Both the position numbers and the translations under genes were made by a program. From Trochalopteron elliotii (taxonomy: Eukaryota; Chordata; Aves; Passeriformes; Leiothrichidae), in contig JANPWX010000077.1 of the NCBI GenBank assembly GCA_024734555.1, forward strand, positions 3,423,564-3,487,563: a DNA stretch of 64,000 nucleotides. The letters run 5' to 3'. The notes beneath the pieces were generated by a model. The model had not been told where the DNA came from. It searched no databases and saw nothing but the letters and a program-made list of their open reading frames with translations. Positions 1 to 11,920 of the stretch are shown in pieces. Every line of letters begins with the position of its first letter. The first letter of the stretch is position 1.

Positions 1-1805
1 CTTCTGACTTAATTGATTTATGTTTTCACTTCATAGATTTCAAAGAGCTTTTCACCTGCTTTCATTTCCTTCTCTGTCCTTCAATATTTCCATTAGCAGA
101 TCTGAGAACATTAGTCTGGTGGGTTTTATTTTTTTTTCCCAGTGCTTTAAATTTTTTAATGTTACTTTTTTCATTTGTTTGGGGTTTTGCCCCCTCTCCC
201 AGTTCAGACTGAAGTTTATTCAACTTTGACTATATTTTTAGCTTTTTTTTTTAATTAATCATTCCTACTCCTAACATTTTATACATATACACAAAAATGT
301 ACACACAAACATAAACACAGAAAGCAATTTATAATAATTTCTATAGATTTGAATTAGATTTTCCTTGTCATATCTATAAGATAGCAGGCTCACTCTGACA
401 ACCTTTGTTTCTGTTATATATCTAGGCTAAAACTTTAAATTCTGTCTGTAATAATGAAGAAAGGTAAACACTTCCACACAATTACTGCTTAATTTAAGTT
501 AAATTGTCGAGGAATAACACTCAACACAAGCAAAAATCAGGTTTTTAAAGTTTTGTTAATTTCCCTTCCTTGCAAAATTAACCTTGTGATTAATTTTCCC
601 AAATTAGTAGAAATCTATTTATATTTGACAAGAATTTTCCCTTCTGAGCAGGATAAATTCACTTGTTTCCTGAATAGAAGAGCTCATACAAGCTCCTTGC
701 TCTCAGCTGAGAGTCTGGAAATTTCTTGTGAGTAAACGAATATTTTATTGCTTTGAAGTGTTATTTGCAATTGGTGACTGATGCTTCTTTTTATGAGTTT
801 TTGGTAGTTTTGCTGGAGATTTTTTTTCCCAGATGTTAAACTGGGTTTTGATTCAGCTCTCACTTGCCTAGACTTTGAATGAAAGTTCTAATTACTGTGA
901 ATTTTAAAACCCTTCTGATGTGTCAGTTCCAAAGCTATGAAGCATAGAAAAAGTGTTATCATCTTCTTTGTTTCTTGTTCTTGTTCTTTTCTTTTCAAAA
1001 GGGAGATTGTTTAGAAGAGGAAAAACAAGAGTATTCAAAGTAGTTTCAGATGGTGGCATAGTCTATATCAATGACCAAGTGCATGGAAGAGATGTGTTGC
1101 CAAATCAGATGTTTTGTTCTCAGAATACCAATAAAATCTACTGAAGATGTTGCAGTAGTATTGATAATACTTTGGGGAGCTGGAATGTTCCACTAACCAT
1201 GTAAATATCTGCAGGTATACAGAGATTGTGCTACTAGATCAAACCATTGATCATTGATAGCCCAATAGTAACAGGTTGTAGTAAATACGAAGTGGACTAA
1301 AATCAAGTGATCATATGTGCAAATTTCAAAAGTATATTTTTTGTTAATACTGGATTGTTTATAGCTTCAACTTGTCCACATTAAGCCAACCAGGCTTGCT
1401 ATTTCACTTGTTAAACAAGAGATGAAGGTTGTATGCTTGAGACAGAGATGCCCAGCCTTGGAGCAGCAATGGACTCTGGGCTCAGCCTCTTACTTTCCTC
1501 TTGAAGGACTGTGAATAGATAATTTTGAAGAGTTGGAGCACAAAATACAGAAGAAGGAAACAATTTTCCTCTTGGATTAAATAATGATATATGTACTCCT
1601 CTGGAATAAATGATGATATATATTTTCCTCTAAAAAGATGTACAATATTGAAATATCCTGGATAAACTAATATTCTCAAAAACCAATTCTATCTGTTCTT
1701 TTTACTTTCACTGTTTACAAATGTGGAACAAGCTTGGAACTGAAGTGGTATGGTTTTTCACAGTACTTTGTGGCTATTTTGTTCTATATCTTATCAGTAT
1801 TTTCT
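1..1805. other. AT-rich sequence without recognised genes
   Basis: No frame here shows a recognisable domain, and no repeat family is identifiable. The frame at 953-1144 (+, 63 codons) starts within a T-rich tract and matches no family I know. It is treated as chance. Poly-T and TTTCCC-like runs are common at 130-260. Confidence 0.6.
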
Positions 1806-2076
1806 CCAGGCAGCAACTGACAGAATGAAAAGACACAGTCTTAAGCTGCATCAAGGGAAATATAGGCTGGATATTAGGAAGAAGTTTTTCACTGAAAGAG
1901 TGATTAAATACTGAAATGCTTTGCCCAGGGAGGTGGTAGAGTCACCATCCCTGATGAGTTTAAAAAGAGACTAGATGTGGCACTTGATACCATGATCTAG
2001 TTGAGGTGTTCGGGCTGGGTTGGACTCGATGATCTTGAAGGTCTCTTCCAACCTACACATTCTGTGATTCTGCGAG
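1806..2076 (+). mobile_element. CR1 LINE 3' end, 5'-truncated
   Basis: This is the terminal part of a CR1 non-LTR retrotransposon. Read on +, the first half encodes a decayed ORF2 C-terminus: a HSLKLHQG-type stretch, then a YRLDIRKKFFTERV motif, then a NALPREVVESPS-like motif, with an in-frame stop. The second half is the CR1 3' UTR with the usual 'GGTCTCTTCCAACCTACACA' wording and a degenerate ATTCTGTG-type terminal repeat near 2059-2074. Strong 5' truncation is normal for CR1. The stops show it is dead. Confidence 0.9.
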
Positions 2077-2469
2077 TATCATGTGCTTCATTGAATTGCA
2101 TTAATCCCCATTTCTGAGTCATTCTGTTGGGCTCTACTAAATATTATCTCAATTTCTCCCTATAAAAACTGAACTGAAAATACATATTTTCATTACCTTG
2201 GAATAAAACTTGATTTTGAATCAGAAATAACTGATCTTGAATTTGGTAATGTTCCTTGATTGTACAAAGAGCAGACCCTTCCTAATGTCCAAATGTAACC
2301 TGACAGTGATGAAGACAGGGCCTTTCCTTCTTTACCCTCTCATTGTAATGATATACTATTATTAACTGTTAGTTAAAAGTGGTTTTACTCTGAAACAGAT
2401 GGGACTCAGAGGTCCCTTCTGCTTTTGGTAATGTTGTTTCATAATTATTCAATTAAGGTCTTTTGCAAT
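2077..2469. other. Intervening AT-rich sequence
   Basis: No gene or repeat family recognised between the CR1 tail and the unclassified repeat. Confidence 0.5.
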
Positions 2470-3020
2470 TGTTGAGGAATATATTCAGTGCCGGTAGGTC
2501 AGGGGCAGCTGCAGTTTGAGCTGTGGGTTGAGCTCTGGGTGTTGGAGCCCCAGCCAAGAGGCCATGAACTGCTGACCCTTTGCAGGACAAAGGGCACAGG
2601 GACCTGTGGCCCAGCCAGGTGATCGGGCATTCAGGGACAGGCAGGAGCAGAGGACTCAGCTGGCAGACCCCAGACTTCACCATGCACAGACTGTGAGGGT
2701 ATGAAAGCCCAGGGGGTCCTTTGTTCAGGGTCTGTGCTCAGAGGCATCAGCTTGGCCTGTTATTCTCTGATTGCACCATGACTAAATTATTTTAGGGACC
2801 CAGAAGTCTGAGATTCTGCTATGAAAATCCGAGGGTTGAGCCAGTATGGAAACCTGGTCTGAACTGTGTAAGAGAGGGGTGTGTAGGACATCACAATGGG
2901 CACATGTCATCTCCCTGAAGCTTCCCACGGTCTGTATTCCCAGCAGTGAAAGTCTCTGGTGATGGAACTCTGACAGCCAGAGTGGCTTCTGGATGGTCAG
3001 ACAGGGAAGTTTCGTTAACA
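2470..3020 (-). repeat. Unclassified ~550-bp interspersed repeat, copy 1 (LTR-like)
   Basis: This block is the reverse complement of the block at about 53393-53832. It shares a ~190-bp G+C-rich core (about 2500-2690) that is nearly identical, plus weaker similarity out to both ends. The edges read TGTTGAGG at the left and GTTAACA at the right, so a TG...CA terminus with a short imperfect inverted repeat is possible, as in an LTR. I could not find a target-site duplication or a clear poly(A) signal, so sense strand is unknown; '-' only marks that it is inverted relative to copy 2. The minus-strand frames inside (2453-2683, 2782-3021) have no domain and are not treated as genes. Confidence 0.75.
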
Positions 3021-6000
3021 CAGGGTCATCTAAAATTCTATTGAGCTTTTATGACCCACATCATCTATAATCTACTTGATTTCTTTCTTTGGAAGCTTGA
3101 CAGGCAGAAATAGGATCTCCAACACAACGCAATGAATCTGCCGGTAGAGTTGGTCTGTTCCCATTCTATATACGTATTCTCAGACTGTACTGTTTATTAC
3201 TAAATACGTGAGCTGGTCTAAGATCCTTCTTATTTTCATTTCATTTATAAACCTTAAGCCAATCTGCAGATCCCCTGCTCTTTGAGGTAAAATGCTTCCT
3301 GCTCATCCTTTAGGTGGTCTTTGTTCACATTGTAGTGGATTTGTAATATGTTCCAATGAAATTTTGTAGAATAACAATAACCATCTCAACAATTGCAATG
3401 ATTTTTAGGGAAATTGAGTTGATCTTTATTTACGTTCAAAATTTAATATTAGCATTTAATTAGGCTTTCTTTGTTTTAAACTGTTTTCAAAGAAGGGAGG
3501 GAATTAAGTCAGGTTACTCTTTTTAACTTGCAAATAGCACTTAGATACCTCCTCTAGTTCAAGAAAAAGCAGCAGCTATTTTGAAGACTTTGACAAAAGC
3601 CTTTGACAAAAGGAGCAATTGAAATTTTGCTGATTGTACCTCACAGGTAAGTTCAGCACTTGGAAGCCAGAGCTGTCTTGCAAATGAGAAACTAGGTAAC
3701 ATTTGCCACAGTATGTCTCATTCTAGTTCAGTTTGTTGTATTTCAGTGTTTCACATCACCGTAGATGATTTCGAGATATAAAGTAATGCATAATGATTTG
3801 AAATTATTTGGGAAGGGGTTTTACAGTAAAAATGTATTTTCTTTTGTCATACAGTGTTAGACAATATAAAAACGTGAGGTACATTAATGATGAAAAACCA
3901 GCATTGCATTTCCTGCCACTGAGGCCTTCACTGATTTTCCAGGTAGAGGAGAGCCTTAGGCCACCTTCAAGGAATATTTGCTTCAGGCATTTCTCATGTT
4001 ATTGTCTTCTGTTTGACAGTGAGCCATACAAAGTCTGAATGTCATCAAAATTATAAATATTGTAACTATTTACAATTTTTATATCCTTTCTTTTCCACTT
4101 GAAAGGCATCACTGAATTTTTTTATAGGTTGTGAACTGAAAAGCAATGACTAAAGCAGATACGAGCAAAACCAAAATATAAAGTCCAGTTTCTCACCTAA
4201 ACTGTTTCTGGAACTTAACACTCAATCTTGAATGAAAGCACATAAGAGTTTCTCTGCTTTAAAAACCATAGGAAGATAAAATTAATGGTAAAACTGTTCC
4301 TTAACAGTGCTCAGACAGACAGGAAAATTTACTGAAATATTTTCACCCTAAAAAAACATTTCTTGGAAGACATATGTTTATATATACAAAGCAACAACAA
4401 AACAAATTAGAAAAAATTATATGACCTGAACATTTTGAATTAGACTTGAAAGTTGATTGCTGATCATTTCTCAGAGAGAAGAGCAAAATCAGTGTTGCAT
4501 ATGCAGATAATGTGAGGTAGATTATTTTGTTCTGTTATTTTTAAAAGGGAAGGTAAAAGGCTTCAAATTTGAGAAAGGAAGAACATCTTTTACATTTTCA
4601 GTTAACCTGAATGTAAATGACCTGCTTTGCTGGATGTTGTAACATGATAACACTCTCTAGTTTTATATAGGTTTTTTAAATCAAGCATCATTTCAAATAC
4701 AGTGTATCATTTTGAATATAACTATAAAACTGTGGAATGTAGGTTTGGAAATATATAATAATCCTAAAACACAAACGGACTGATTTGTGTATTGTGCTGC
4801 CAATGAACTCAAAAACTAAATAGCTGTAAAGAAATCTTAAAAGTAGATGTATTTGAAAAAAAAAAAAAGATTCATCTGTTGGGATAGTAGAGGAATATCT
4901 GCTTTTATAGGATTATTTAGCATATTGGAATTTAGGAAAATAAATTAGGAAAACAAAAAGGGTTTTTTGTTTGTTCATTTTTTTTCTAAATTGAGTGATA
5001 GTGAAAATATAGGCTAAGACAGAAAAATAATTCAAACCCACTAATTAAAAAGAATTACTTATTACAATAGAGAGAAAAAGTCCTGAATGGTACTGCATCT
5101 TTATTTGAAGCACTGGTATTCAATCTAAAGAGAAAATTTGAAGAACATAAAGACTAAAAGAGAATAAGAAATGACAGTTTGCTGGACATTTGACTGTGAA
5201 TCTGCCATCAGGCCTACACTACATAACCAGTAATGTTCCCTATAAAACTAGTAAAGAAAAAATCTTTTGCATACAGCATTTTGTTACCATACAGCAAAAA
5301 TCCACAGCTAAAAATACTGCTGAGGATCTTGTGACTGTTGCAAACAGAATCATAGTGATAAATCAAAAGGAATCAAGAAATAAATTGCAAAATGATAGTG
5401 AATTTGTGCAGAGATATAATTGAGTGTAGGTGAGGAGGAGACATCAATTGCCCAATACTTATAATTAATTATGGTTACTGATTAACACTCCTTCTGTGAT
5501 TCCATGAAAGTCTAAAGCCAATTTTTGCTCTATGAAGACATGATTATCATATCAAACAGCTTAATGGAGAAGAAGCTAGTCATTGCATAGACACTTGATA
5601 GATGGTGGAAGAAAAGAAACTTCCAGAAATGAAAGACACTTACTTAGTGTCGTAATGATAAGATAAATTTCTAGAAATAATGATATTGCATTTAAAAATA
5701 AAATAATAAAATAATAATAATTAAAAAAAAGATGGTGCAGAAATCTTTTACCATTGGTGGTGTCTTTGAAGTGGTAAAGACTGCAAAAGAAAACTGCAGC
5801 ATATGTTTGAAGATTCTCTTTATGGACTGCTCAAAATTCCAATAACAGGAGGTGAGAAAGAGAAATGGAATATTATTAGGAAGATGAAATGAATGAATGA
5901 TTAGATTATTATCATACAAATGGCTAGGTATCTCTATAATACTTGTAGGTGCTGTTAAAAACCCAATACCTCATATCCAATCAGTATTTCAAACACTAAT

Positions 6001-6380
6001 CAGAGGAAGGACCTGCAACTGATTCCCTTTCATTCAAGAAGGCTCATTACAGAGCTTGATTGTAATATTAGAACTGCCACTGAGATGTACCAGACTAAAA
6101 TTTGAAGTGTCTTGTCTGCTAGAGCAAGAAATCTAAGCTTGTGATTTAATAAATTCATGTTATTAATTTTGTTCTAATTGCAAGTGGTTTTGCACTAGAA
6201 ATATAAACATAGGGGTGAATATTTTAATGTTAGAAGCAGATTTCATAAAAACATGCTCCCTCTCAAATGATTTAAACATTTTAAAGATTTTAACAAATAT
6301 TTAAAGTAATTAACTCTTTCCTATGATATCTACTTATTCTTTTGGAAACTTGGTAAAAGAGACTAAGGATTTCTGGCTCA
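3021..6380. other. Long AT-rich interval, no genes seen
   Basis: No recognisable coding exon or transposon. It contains a 13-bp tandem duplication (3588-3612), an A-run near 4857-4868 and an AAT-rich tract near 5695-5730. The frames at 3808-4038, 5190-5423 and 5692-5919 show no known motif. Confidence 0.55.
3588..3612. repeat. Short tandem duplication, unit CTTTGACAAAAG(C)
   Basis: Two exact copies of a 12-mer at 3588-3599 and 3601-3612, separated by one C. Probably a replication-slippage duplication. Confidence 0.85.
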
Positions 6381-6660
6381 AAACATTTTGGGTGCATCTG
6401 TGGGGAAAAGGGTAGTGAGGCCTTGCTCTGGTGAGGCGATGCCCTACTCTGCACACCCCCCATCCCCAGGCCTGTACCCCAGCCCTGCAGTGGCCGCCGA
6501 TCCCTGGCACACCAGAGACAGCGTTCCACACCTGCCTCTGGAGTCCCTATCCCAGATCCTGAGTGGCCAAATGACTAGAAATCCCATCTGGGGGCAGGGC
6601 TCAGGAAAGTCAATGGGTACTTCAGCCAAGCATGAAGCAAGCATGCCTTGATCCCACCTT
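6381..6660. other. G+C-rich island of unknown origin
   Basis: The block stands out from its AT-rich flanks and includes CCCCCCATCCCC near 6465. Overlapping frames are open on both strands (6388-6651 +, 6444-6644 -, 6290-6529 -). That is expected from G+C-rich sequence with few stops and is not evidence for coding. I see no CR1 or LTR hallmark. It could be an old transposon fragment or a small unique G+C-rich element. Confidence 0.45.
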
Positions 6661-7314
6661 CTCAGGAAATTTTTGTCAGTAAAACACCACTGGAACCAGA
6701 AATGGTAGCTTTTTCTTGTTATTTGCTACATCTTTTCTTTCTTTCTTCTTCTAATTCCCTCTTCTCTGAATTTTGAGTAACGTAAAATTGGACAGGCTTG
6801 AAGTTTGTTGAGTTGAATGTGCCAAATTAATGCTTTGTGAAGCTCTTTACATTGACTGAATGCTGCTCTAAATTTTTGCAAAGGTTTTCTGATTTTCTGA
6901 AGTTGCTAGTAAAGTTTTTTTGCTGTTTTGACCTTTTGAGAATGTCTTGTCCATATTTCTCCTGTGCATCTAACTCAGAGTACACAAAAACCCATAAGCC
7001 TTTTTAAGAGGCTTGTCAAGCTAGGTTTTGGGGCCTTACAGCCATTCTCGGCACAAGACCAGAAAAGTGGTGGGTTTATGTTAGATTTTATGTGTGTCTA
7101 TTTTGTTCAATTTTTTTATACAGTATAAGTATTTCTAGAAATACAGAGGATTCCCTTCTCCTTGTAAAATGCCATAATAGCAAGGGCACAGCTAATTTTC
7201 TTTTTTAGCTTCTTTCATCCCAATTTCAACTCCTTTTCTGAATAATGTCTTATCTCAATAGGAAGATTAGACAACTGTTTGCATAAAAATTTCTCTTTGC
7301 TATAAACTGAAAGC

Positions 7315-7878
7315 TGGCATACAAGGTTGGGCTGGGATGGATTTAACTTTCTCCACAGCAATGCTTATAGTGCTGTGCTGTGTGGCCAAGATGACACTCA
7401 TATCACACTTCTGTTTCAGTTATTCCTGAGCAGTGCTCATACAGCATCAAGGTTGTCTCTCCTGTCACTCCTCATCCCTGCTTCAAAGGCCAGGAGGCTG
7501 GGGGTGAGCAAGATCTTGGGAGGAGACATAGCCAGGATTGCTGATCCAAATTGACCAAAAGGTTTCTGTGTCATATGATGTTTTCTGAAACAAAAACTAA
7601 ATGAAAAGAGGAGGAGGGAGATATTTGTGATTGGCAAGTAGAGAATGCATATTTTTGTCTTCCTTTGCTTCCACATGTGTCCTTTGCCTTTTTCCATTAA
7701 ACTGACTCTATTTTGAGGCACAAGGTTTTCTTTTTTCTTTTTGTTTGTTTGTTTGTTTGTTTGTTTGTTTGTTTGTTTGTTTGTTTGTTTGTTTTTCTTC
7801 CTGTCCTGCAGAGGATGGGAGTCAAAAAGTGGATTTGTGGACACCTGGTGGGTGGTCATCCAAGATCAGCCCACCACA
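7315..7878 (+). mobile_element. Solo ERV LTR (ERVL-like family 1, copy a)
   Basis: This is a degraded long terminal repeat of the same family as the LTRs at about 24571, 39217 and 51440. Shared landmarks in order are a TTAACTTT-like 5' segment, GAGCAGTGCTCA near 7430, the GGAGACATAGCCAGGA / GATCCAAATTGACCAAAAGG box near 7520-7560, an ATTAAA poly(A) signal at 7696-7701, and a CCCACCACA end at 7870-7878. The left edge (TGGCATACAAGG) is approximate and I found no clean target-site duplication. A TTTG microsatellite has expanded in the region after the poly(A) signal. No internal retroviral genes are attached, so it is a solo LTR. Family membership is from remembered avian LTR structure plus the other copies here. 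Confidence 0.75.
7738..7795 (+). repeat. (TTTG)n microsatellite, about 14 units
   Basis: Uninterrupted TTTG repeats inside the U5-like part of the LTR. In the sister LTR at 24571 the matching position is a T-rich stretch, so the microsatellite probably grew from that. Read on the minus strand it encodes a KQTN repeat, which is an artefact. Confidence 0.95.
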
Positions 7879-8063
7879 GAACTTTATGGTGACTGAGGTG
7901 GGGCACTTGAAGATTTGAGAGGAGAACAGTAATTGGGAGAAGTAACAGTCACAGTATGGATCAACCATAGCCAATGACAGAATAGTTGGGATTTCTTTGC
8001 TCCTCTGTGATTATGATGAAGAGGCAAGGGGTGAAATGAATGCAACTAGTCACTCTTTGTTGG
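7879..8063. other. Spacer between LTRs
   Basis: Short sequence between the LTR ending at 7878 and the next LTR. Nothing recognised. Confidence 0.4.
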
Positions 8064-8975
8064 TGTTATGATGTTATTTTTACTTAGGTGTAGGAAATTA
8101 TTTTTGCTAAATATATATAATTTCCATGGCAAGATTTTTGGTAGTGCAGAGGCTACAAGAGTGGCTTTTGTGAAAAGACACCAGAAGCTGCTCCTATGTC
8201 AGGGTAAGTTCCATCTGGCTCCAAGACAGCATCACTGCTGGCAAAAGACGAGCCCATCAACAGTTTTGGTAGTGCCTCTGGGATAATATACTTAGAAAGG
8301 GTAAAAACCGGGGGAGAGCACTGATAAAATTTGAGACAAACAGTTCTGGCTACACTGAGGTCAGGGAAGAAGTATAGGGAAGAGATACTACAGGAGCCAG
8401 AGCAGATATTCTCCTGCAGTTCATGGAACAGCCCATGGTGAGGTAGGCTACCACGGAGGTCCATGGTGGAGCATATATCCATCTGCAGCCTATGGATGAT
8501 CACACCCTGGAGCAGATGTGTGTGCCCAAAGGACACGGTGATCAAATGGAGATCTCACACCAGAGCAGGTTTTCACACAGGGCTTGGGAGCCCAGCAAGG
8601 ACTCACATTGGAACAGTCTGTTCCTGAAGGACTCTACCCCATGGAAAGAACCCATGCTGGCACAGTTCGTGAAGAACAACATCCCGTGGGAAGAATTTAC
8701 GTTGGCAAAGTTTGTGGAGAACAGTCTCCCATGGGTGGGATGCCATGCTGGAGCAGAGAAAGGATGTGAGTATGAAGAAGCAGCAAAAAAAAAAGTATGA
8801 TGAGATCATAACCCCCATTCCCAGTCCTTGCCAAAGTGCTAAGGGAAGAGGGAGGAGGTAGATGAGTCAGGAGTGAAGATGATACTGGTAAGAAGGGGGT
8901 GGAGGGAATTTGGGTTTTATTTTGTTCTTATTTTTCACTACCTAAAATAAAATCATGCTAATTCTATCTTAGCTA
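8064..8975 (+). mobile_element. Solo ERV LTR (family 2, copy A), 3'-truncated
   Basis: This belongs to the same long LTR family as 9883-10920 and 58821-59952. Landmarks are a TGTTATG start (8064), a GGCAAGATTTTTGGTAGTG box near 8130, GGGATAATATACTTAGAAAG (TATA-region equivalent, near 8280-8300), and then a degenerate tandem array of about 48 bp per unit from about 8507 to 8755, each unit built around a 'ctggagcag'-like core. It fades after the purine-rich segment near 8830-8900, so the last part including the CCCACNACA end is missing or unrecognisable. There is roughly 45 bp of extra sequence near the 5' end. Frames are open on both strands (8492-8800 +, 8153-8545 -); the antisense one is shared with the other copies. 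No gag, pol or env is attached. Confidence 0.8.
8507..8755 (+). repeat. Degenerate tandem array inside LTR, period about 45-52 bp
   Basis: The core variants start near 8507, 8559, 8608, 8657, 8702 and 8748, so the spacing is 52, 49, 49, 45 and 46 bp. Units alternate 'gagcag / gaacag / cacag' cores with 'GTGGAGAACAGTCTCCC'-type linkers. Similar units occur in the two other family members. Confidence 0.8.
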
Positions 8976-9882
8976 CTTTAGCCCATAGGTTCTTTTATAT
9001 ATATATATATATAGATATATATATATACTTAGACAAGTATTTATTAGACAAAGAATGACTGTGCATATGCAAATACTGACAGCACACTTTGCAAAGAAGA
9101 ATAAAGGTGTAAGAATACTTGAGAAATACACCTCATGTTTGTGATTTCATGTGCTGAACCAGATTTTCACCTTCTTTAAATCAGCTCATAAAAGACTATG
9201 TGGTTATCTTTGGACATCTCTGACTCACTGCTCAGATACACCTGCCTTAATGGCACCAATGGTTCATGACCAACCAAAAGGCCAAACTGCATGACAACTC
9301 AATCTACTTTTCACAGTTATTTTAACATGTTAGCAAGTATATTATTCTAACTTTAGTAGGTGGATGAGAATTAACAAAAATATCTTCAGCTTTCTACAGA
9401 AAAAGTAACAAGAACACAAATGTGTTATAATAATGTGTTCAAGCTTTTTTTATGGAGTCGACCATACAACTGGTGTACTGTAAGAGTAAAAAATTATGTG
9501 GAGGAATTAGAAATAAATAAGTGTTAAAAATAAATATGACAGTTTAGAGAGATAGTGAGAGACAGAAGAGGAGTTCAGGCTGAGGGAACTGTAACTGTGG
9601 GGTACAGGATGCAACTGATGGAGTCCATAGTGGGGATTGAATTGTGAGATTTGAATTCAATGTCATGGTAGAGGCTTATAGCCCATACAGCCCATACTGT
9701 TCAGCTCAAGAGCACCATAGGGAACATTATTCCCATAGAAATAATTCCTGGGTCATAACTATTGTGCAGAAACAATATCTGAATATTCAGTTTAAAGTTC
9801 TATTGTAGTAGTTCTGTTGAAAGACTAGGTATATTGACCTGATGGCACACATTGTATGTAGCACTATTTTGAAGGCCATAAC
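8976..9882. other. Spacer between two family-2 LTRs, not retroviral
   Basis: About 0.9 kb of AT-rich sequence. It begins with an AT microsatellite. I see no primer-binding site, polypurine tract or gag/pol/env similarity, so the two LTRs do not look like the ends of one provirus. A segment at 9540-9760 is more purine-rich and unassigned. Confidence 0.5.
8995..9028. repeat. (AT)n microsatellite, interrupted once
   Basis: A run of TA dinucleotides with one AG interruption near 9014. It directly follows the decayed 3' part of the LTR. Confidence 0.95.
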
Positions 9883-10920
9883 TGAATTTTGGGTTTACAT
9901 GGCCAGGTTTTGGTAGTGGGGAGGCTACAGGGTGATTTCTGTGACAAGCTCTACAGATGGCTCCAGAATGGACACGCCACTGGCCAAGGCTGGGCCGACC
10001 AGAAATGGTGGCAACACTTCTGTAATAACATATTTAAGAAGAAAATAAAAGTTGTTGTGCAGTTGTAGTTGTGTCCAGAGAAGAATGGAGTCAGAGTAGG
10101 TGAGAGGAACAGTCCTGCAGACACTAGGGTCACTGGAGAAGGAGGGGACAGAGGTGCTCCATGTGCCAAAGCAGACCACGGTGAGGTAGCAGTGCCCCTG
10201 CAGCCCAAGGAGCTTCATGGGGAAGCAGAGATCCACCTGCAGCCCTTGGTGGAGACCCATGCCAGAGCAGGTGGGTGCCTGCGAGAGGGCTATGAACATG
10301 GGAGAGGCCTCTGCTTGAGAAGGATCCTGGCAGGGAACTGCAGACCTGTGAAGAGAGAAGCCCACAATGCAGCAGGTTTCCTGGTAGGACTTGTGATCAA
10401 ATGAGGGATCCCCACTGGAGTAGCCTCTCCTGGAAGCACTGCATCTCTGGAAGAGTGACCACATTGCAAAAGTTTGTGAAGAGCTGTTGCCCGTTGGATG
10501 AACTTAACTTGAAAAAGTCCATGGAGGACTGTCTCTACTGGGAGGGACCCCATGCTAGAGCAGGAGAAGGAACATGGAACAAGCTGTGATGAGCTGACTA
10601 TAACTCCCATTTCCCATCTCCCTGTGCCACTGGGGTAGGAGGTAGAGCTTGGGAAGGAGGGAGGGGTGAGGAGAAGGTGTTTTTAAGATTTATTTTACTT
10701 CTAATTATCCTGCTCTAATTTTTTTTAGCAATAAATTCAATTAATATCCCCAATTCAAGTCTGTTTTGCCTGAGATGGTGTTTGGTGAGTGATCTCTCGT
10801 GAATCTTATCTCAAACCATGAACCTTTTTTTACATTTTCCTTCCCCTGTCCAGTTTCAAAAGGGAGTGATAGAGTGACTTAGGTAGGTAGCTGACATCCA
10901 GCCTGGGTCAACCCACTACA
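9883..10920 (+). mobile_element. Solo ERV LTR (family 2, copy B), near full length
   Basis: This is the best preserved copy of the family, about 1.04 kb. It runs from a TGAATTTTGGGTTTACATGG start to an exact-looking CCCACTACA end. In order it carries the GGTTTTGGTAGTGGGG box, a TATTTAAG TATA-like element at 10031, the ~48-bp repeat units, a GGAGGTAGAGCTTGGGAAGG purine-rich stretch near 10640, an AATAAA poly(A) signal at 10730-10735 and the terminal AGCCTGGGTCAACCCACTACA segment. Flanking pentamers (ATAAC / CTAAT) agree only partly, so a target-site duplication is not proven. The minus strand has an uninterrupted 179-codon frame (9925-10464), aligned in frame with those in the other two copies. 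Known biology: solo LTRs arise by recombination between proviral LTRs. Confidence 0.88.
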
Positions 10921-11920
10921 CTAATCTAAAACATTTGGAACTGGATATGAAATCAAAAGTTCTTAGGTGTTTGAGAATACACCAATTCTGGCATATGTAG
11001 ACTTGTTTGCTATTTATCACAGTACTGACTGAATGCCACACAGAATTAGCAGCAACTATTATTTATGTTATCTGCAGTGCTATATTGCACTTCATTTTAA
11101 ATTCTTCATTGTAGCCTGTGATTTTGTTGCAGTGGATAATGCTGCCTTTTGCTTTTTGTTCAATAGTTGGGTTAAGGCCCTATCTCTAAAAGAACATTGT
11201 AGTTTGAAAGAGATACAGGAAAACCCCCCAAAAATAAATGAATAAACAAAATACAAAAAAGATGCTTGCTTCACCTTCTCTTATTCCCTGATTGACTTAA
11301 GTTTCAAAGGACTCATCACATCTCAGAGTGGACAAGCACTACAACTGCTGCAGCAAAGTGGAATGCTACAACCATAATCAGTAGGTAAGGATTTAGCTCA
11401 CTTTTCTGTCACTACAAGATTAGATCAGCCATTAATTTAATGGAAGCTCCTATATTCTTTAGAAATGTTTGGAGCATTTTGTCAATTTATGGTGTTTTAC
11501 AGTGTATCAATCTTAGTATGCCTAGCTGTTGTTCTTTAGTGTACGTTGTCACTAGAAAGATTATTTGAGAATAAAGATTCTCTGACAACAAGTGTTCTAT
11601 CACCATCAAAAATGAAATTTACTATTTTTGTTTCCAAACAAGAACCTGGGAGTTCTCCCCTTGTATTGCCATCCTTGTTTCTCTAATCTATTTAGTACCA
11701 TTGAGGCAGACAAAAATAGCTACAGGGAGCATAGGAGGGAAAAGATAAGAAAGAAGGAGTCACAAATGCAGTTAATACTTGAAATCTTAAAAGACAGGCA
11801 CACTGAATTTAATTAAAAAAAAAAACACCAACAAAAAACCCTTTCATCATTAAAACTTTGCTTTTAGAATTAACATTAGAATTCACATTTTTTCCTAGTC
11901 TCTGATGGTTATAGCTTCTG
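10921..11920. other. AT-rich interval, nothing recognised
   Basis: The frames at 11033-11245 and 11628-11816 have no known motif. An A-run lies near 11813-11825. Confidence 0.5.

Noticed and set aside
7437..7859. 140-codon minus-strand frame with KQTN repeats
   Set aside because: The repeat is the TTTG microsatellite read in reverse, inside an LTR.
8064..10920. LTRs A and B as the two ends of one provirus
   Set aside because: The spacer has no retroviral features and only A lacks its 3' end, so independent insertions are more likely.
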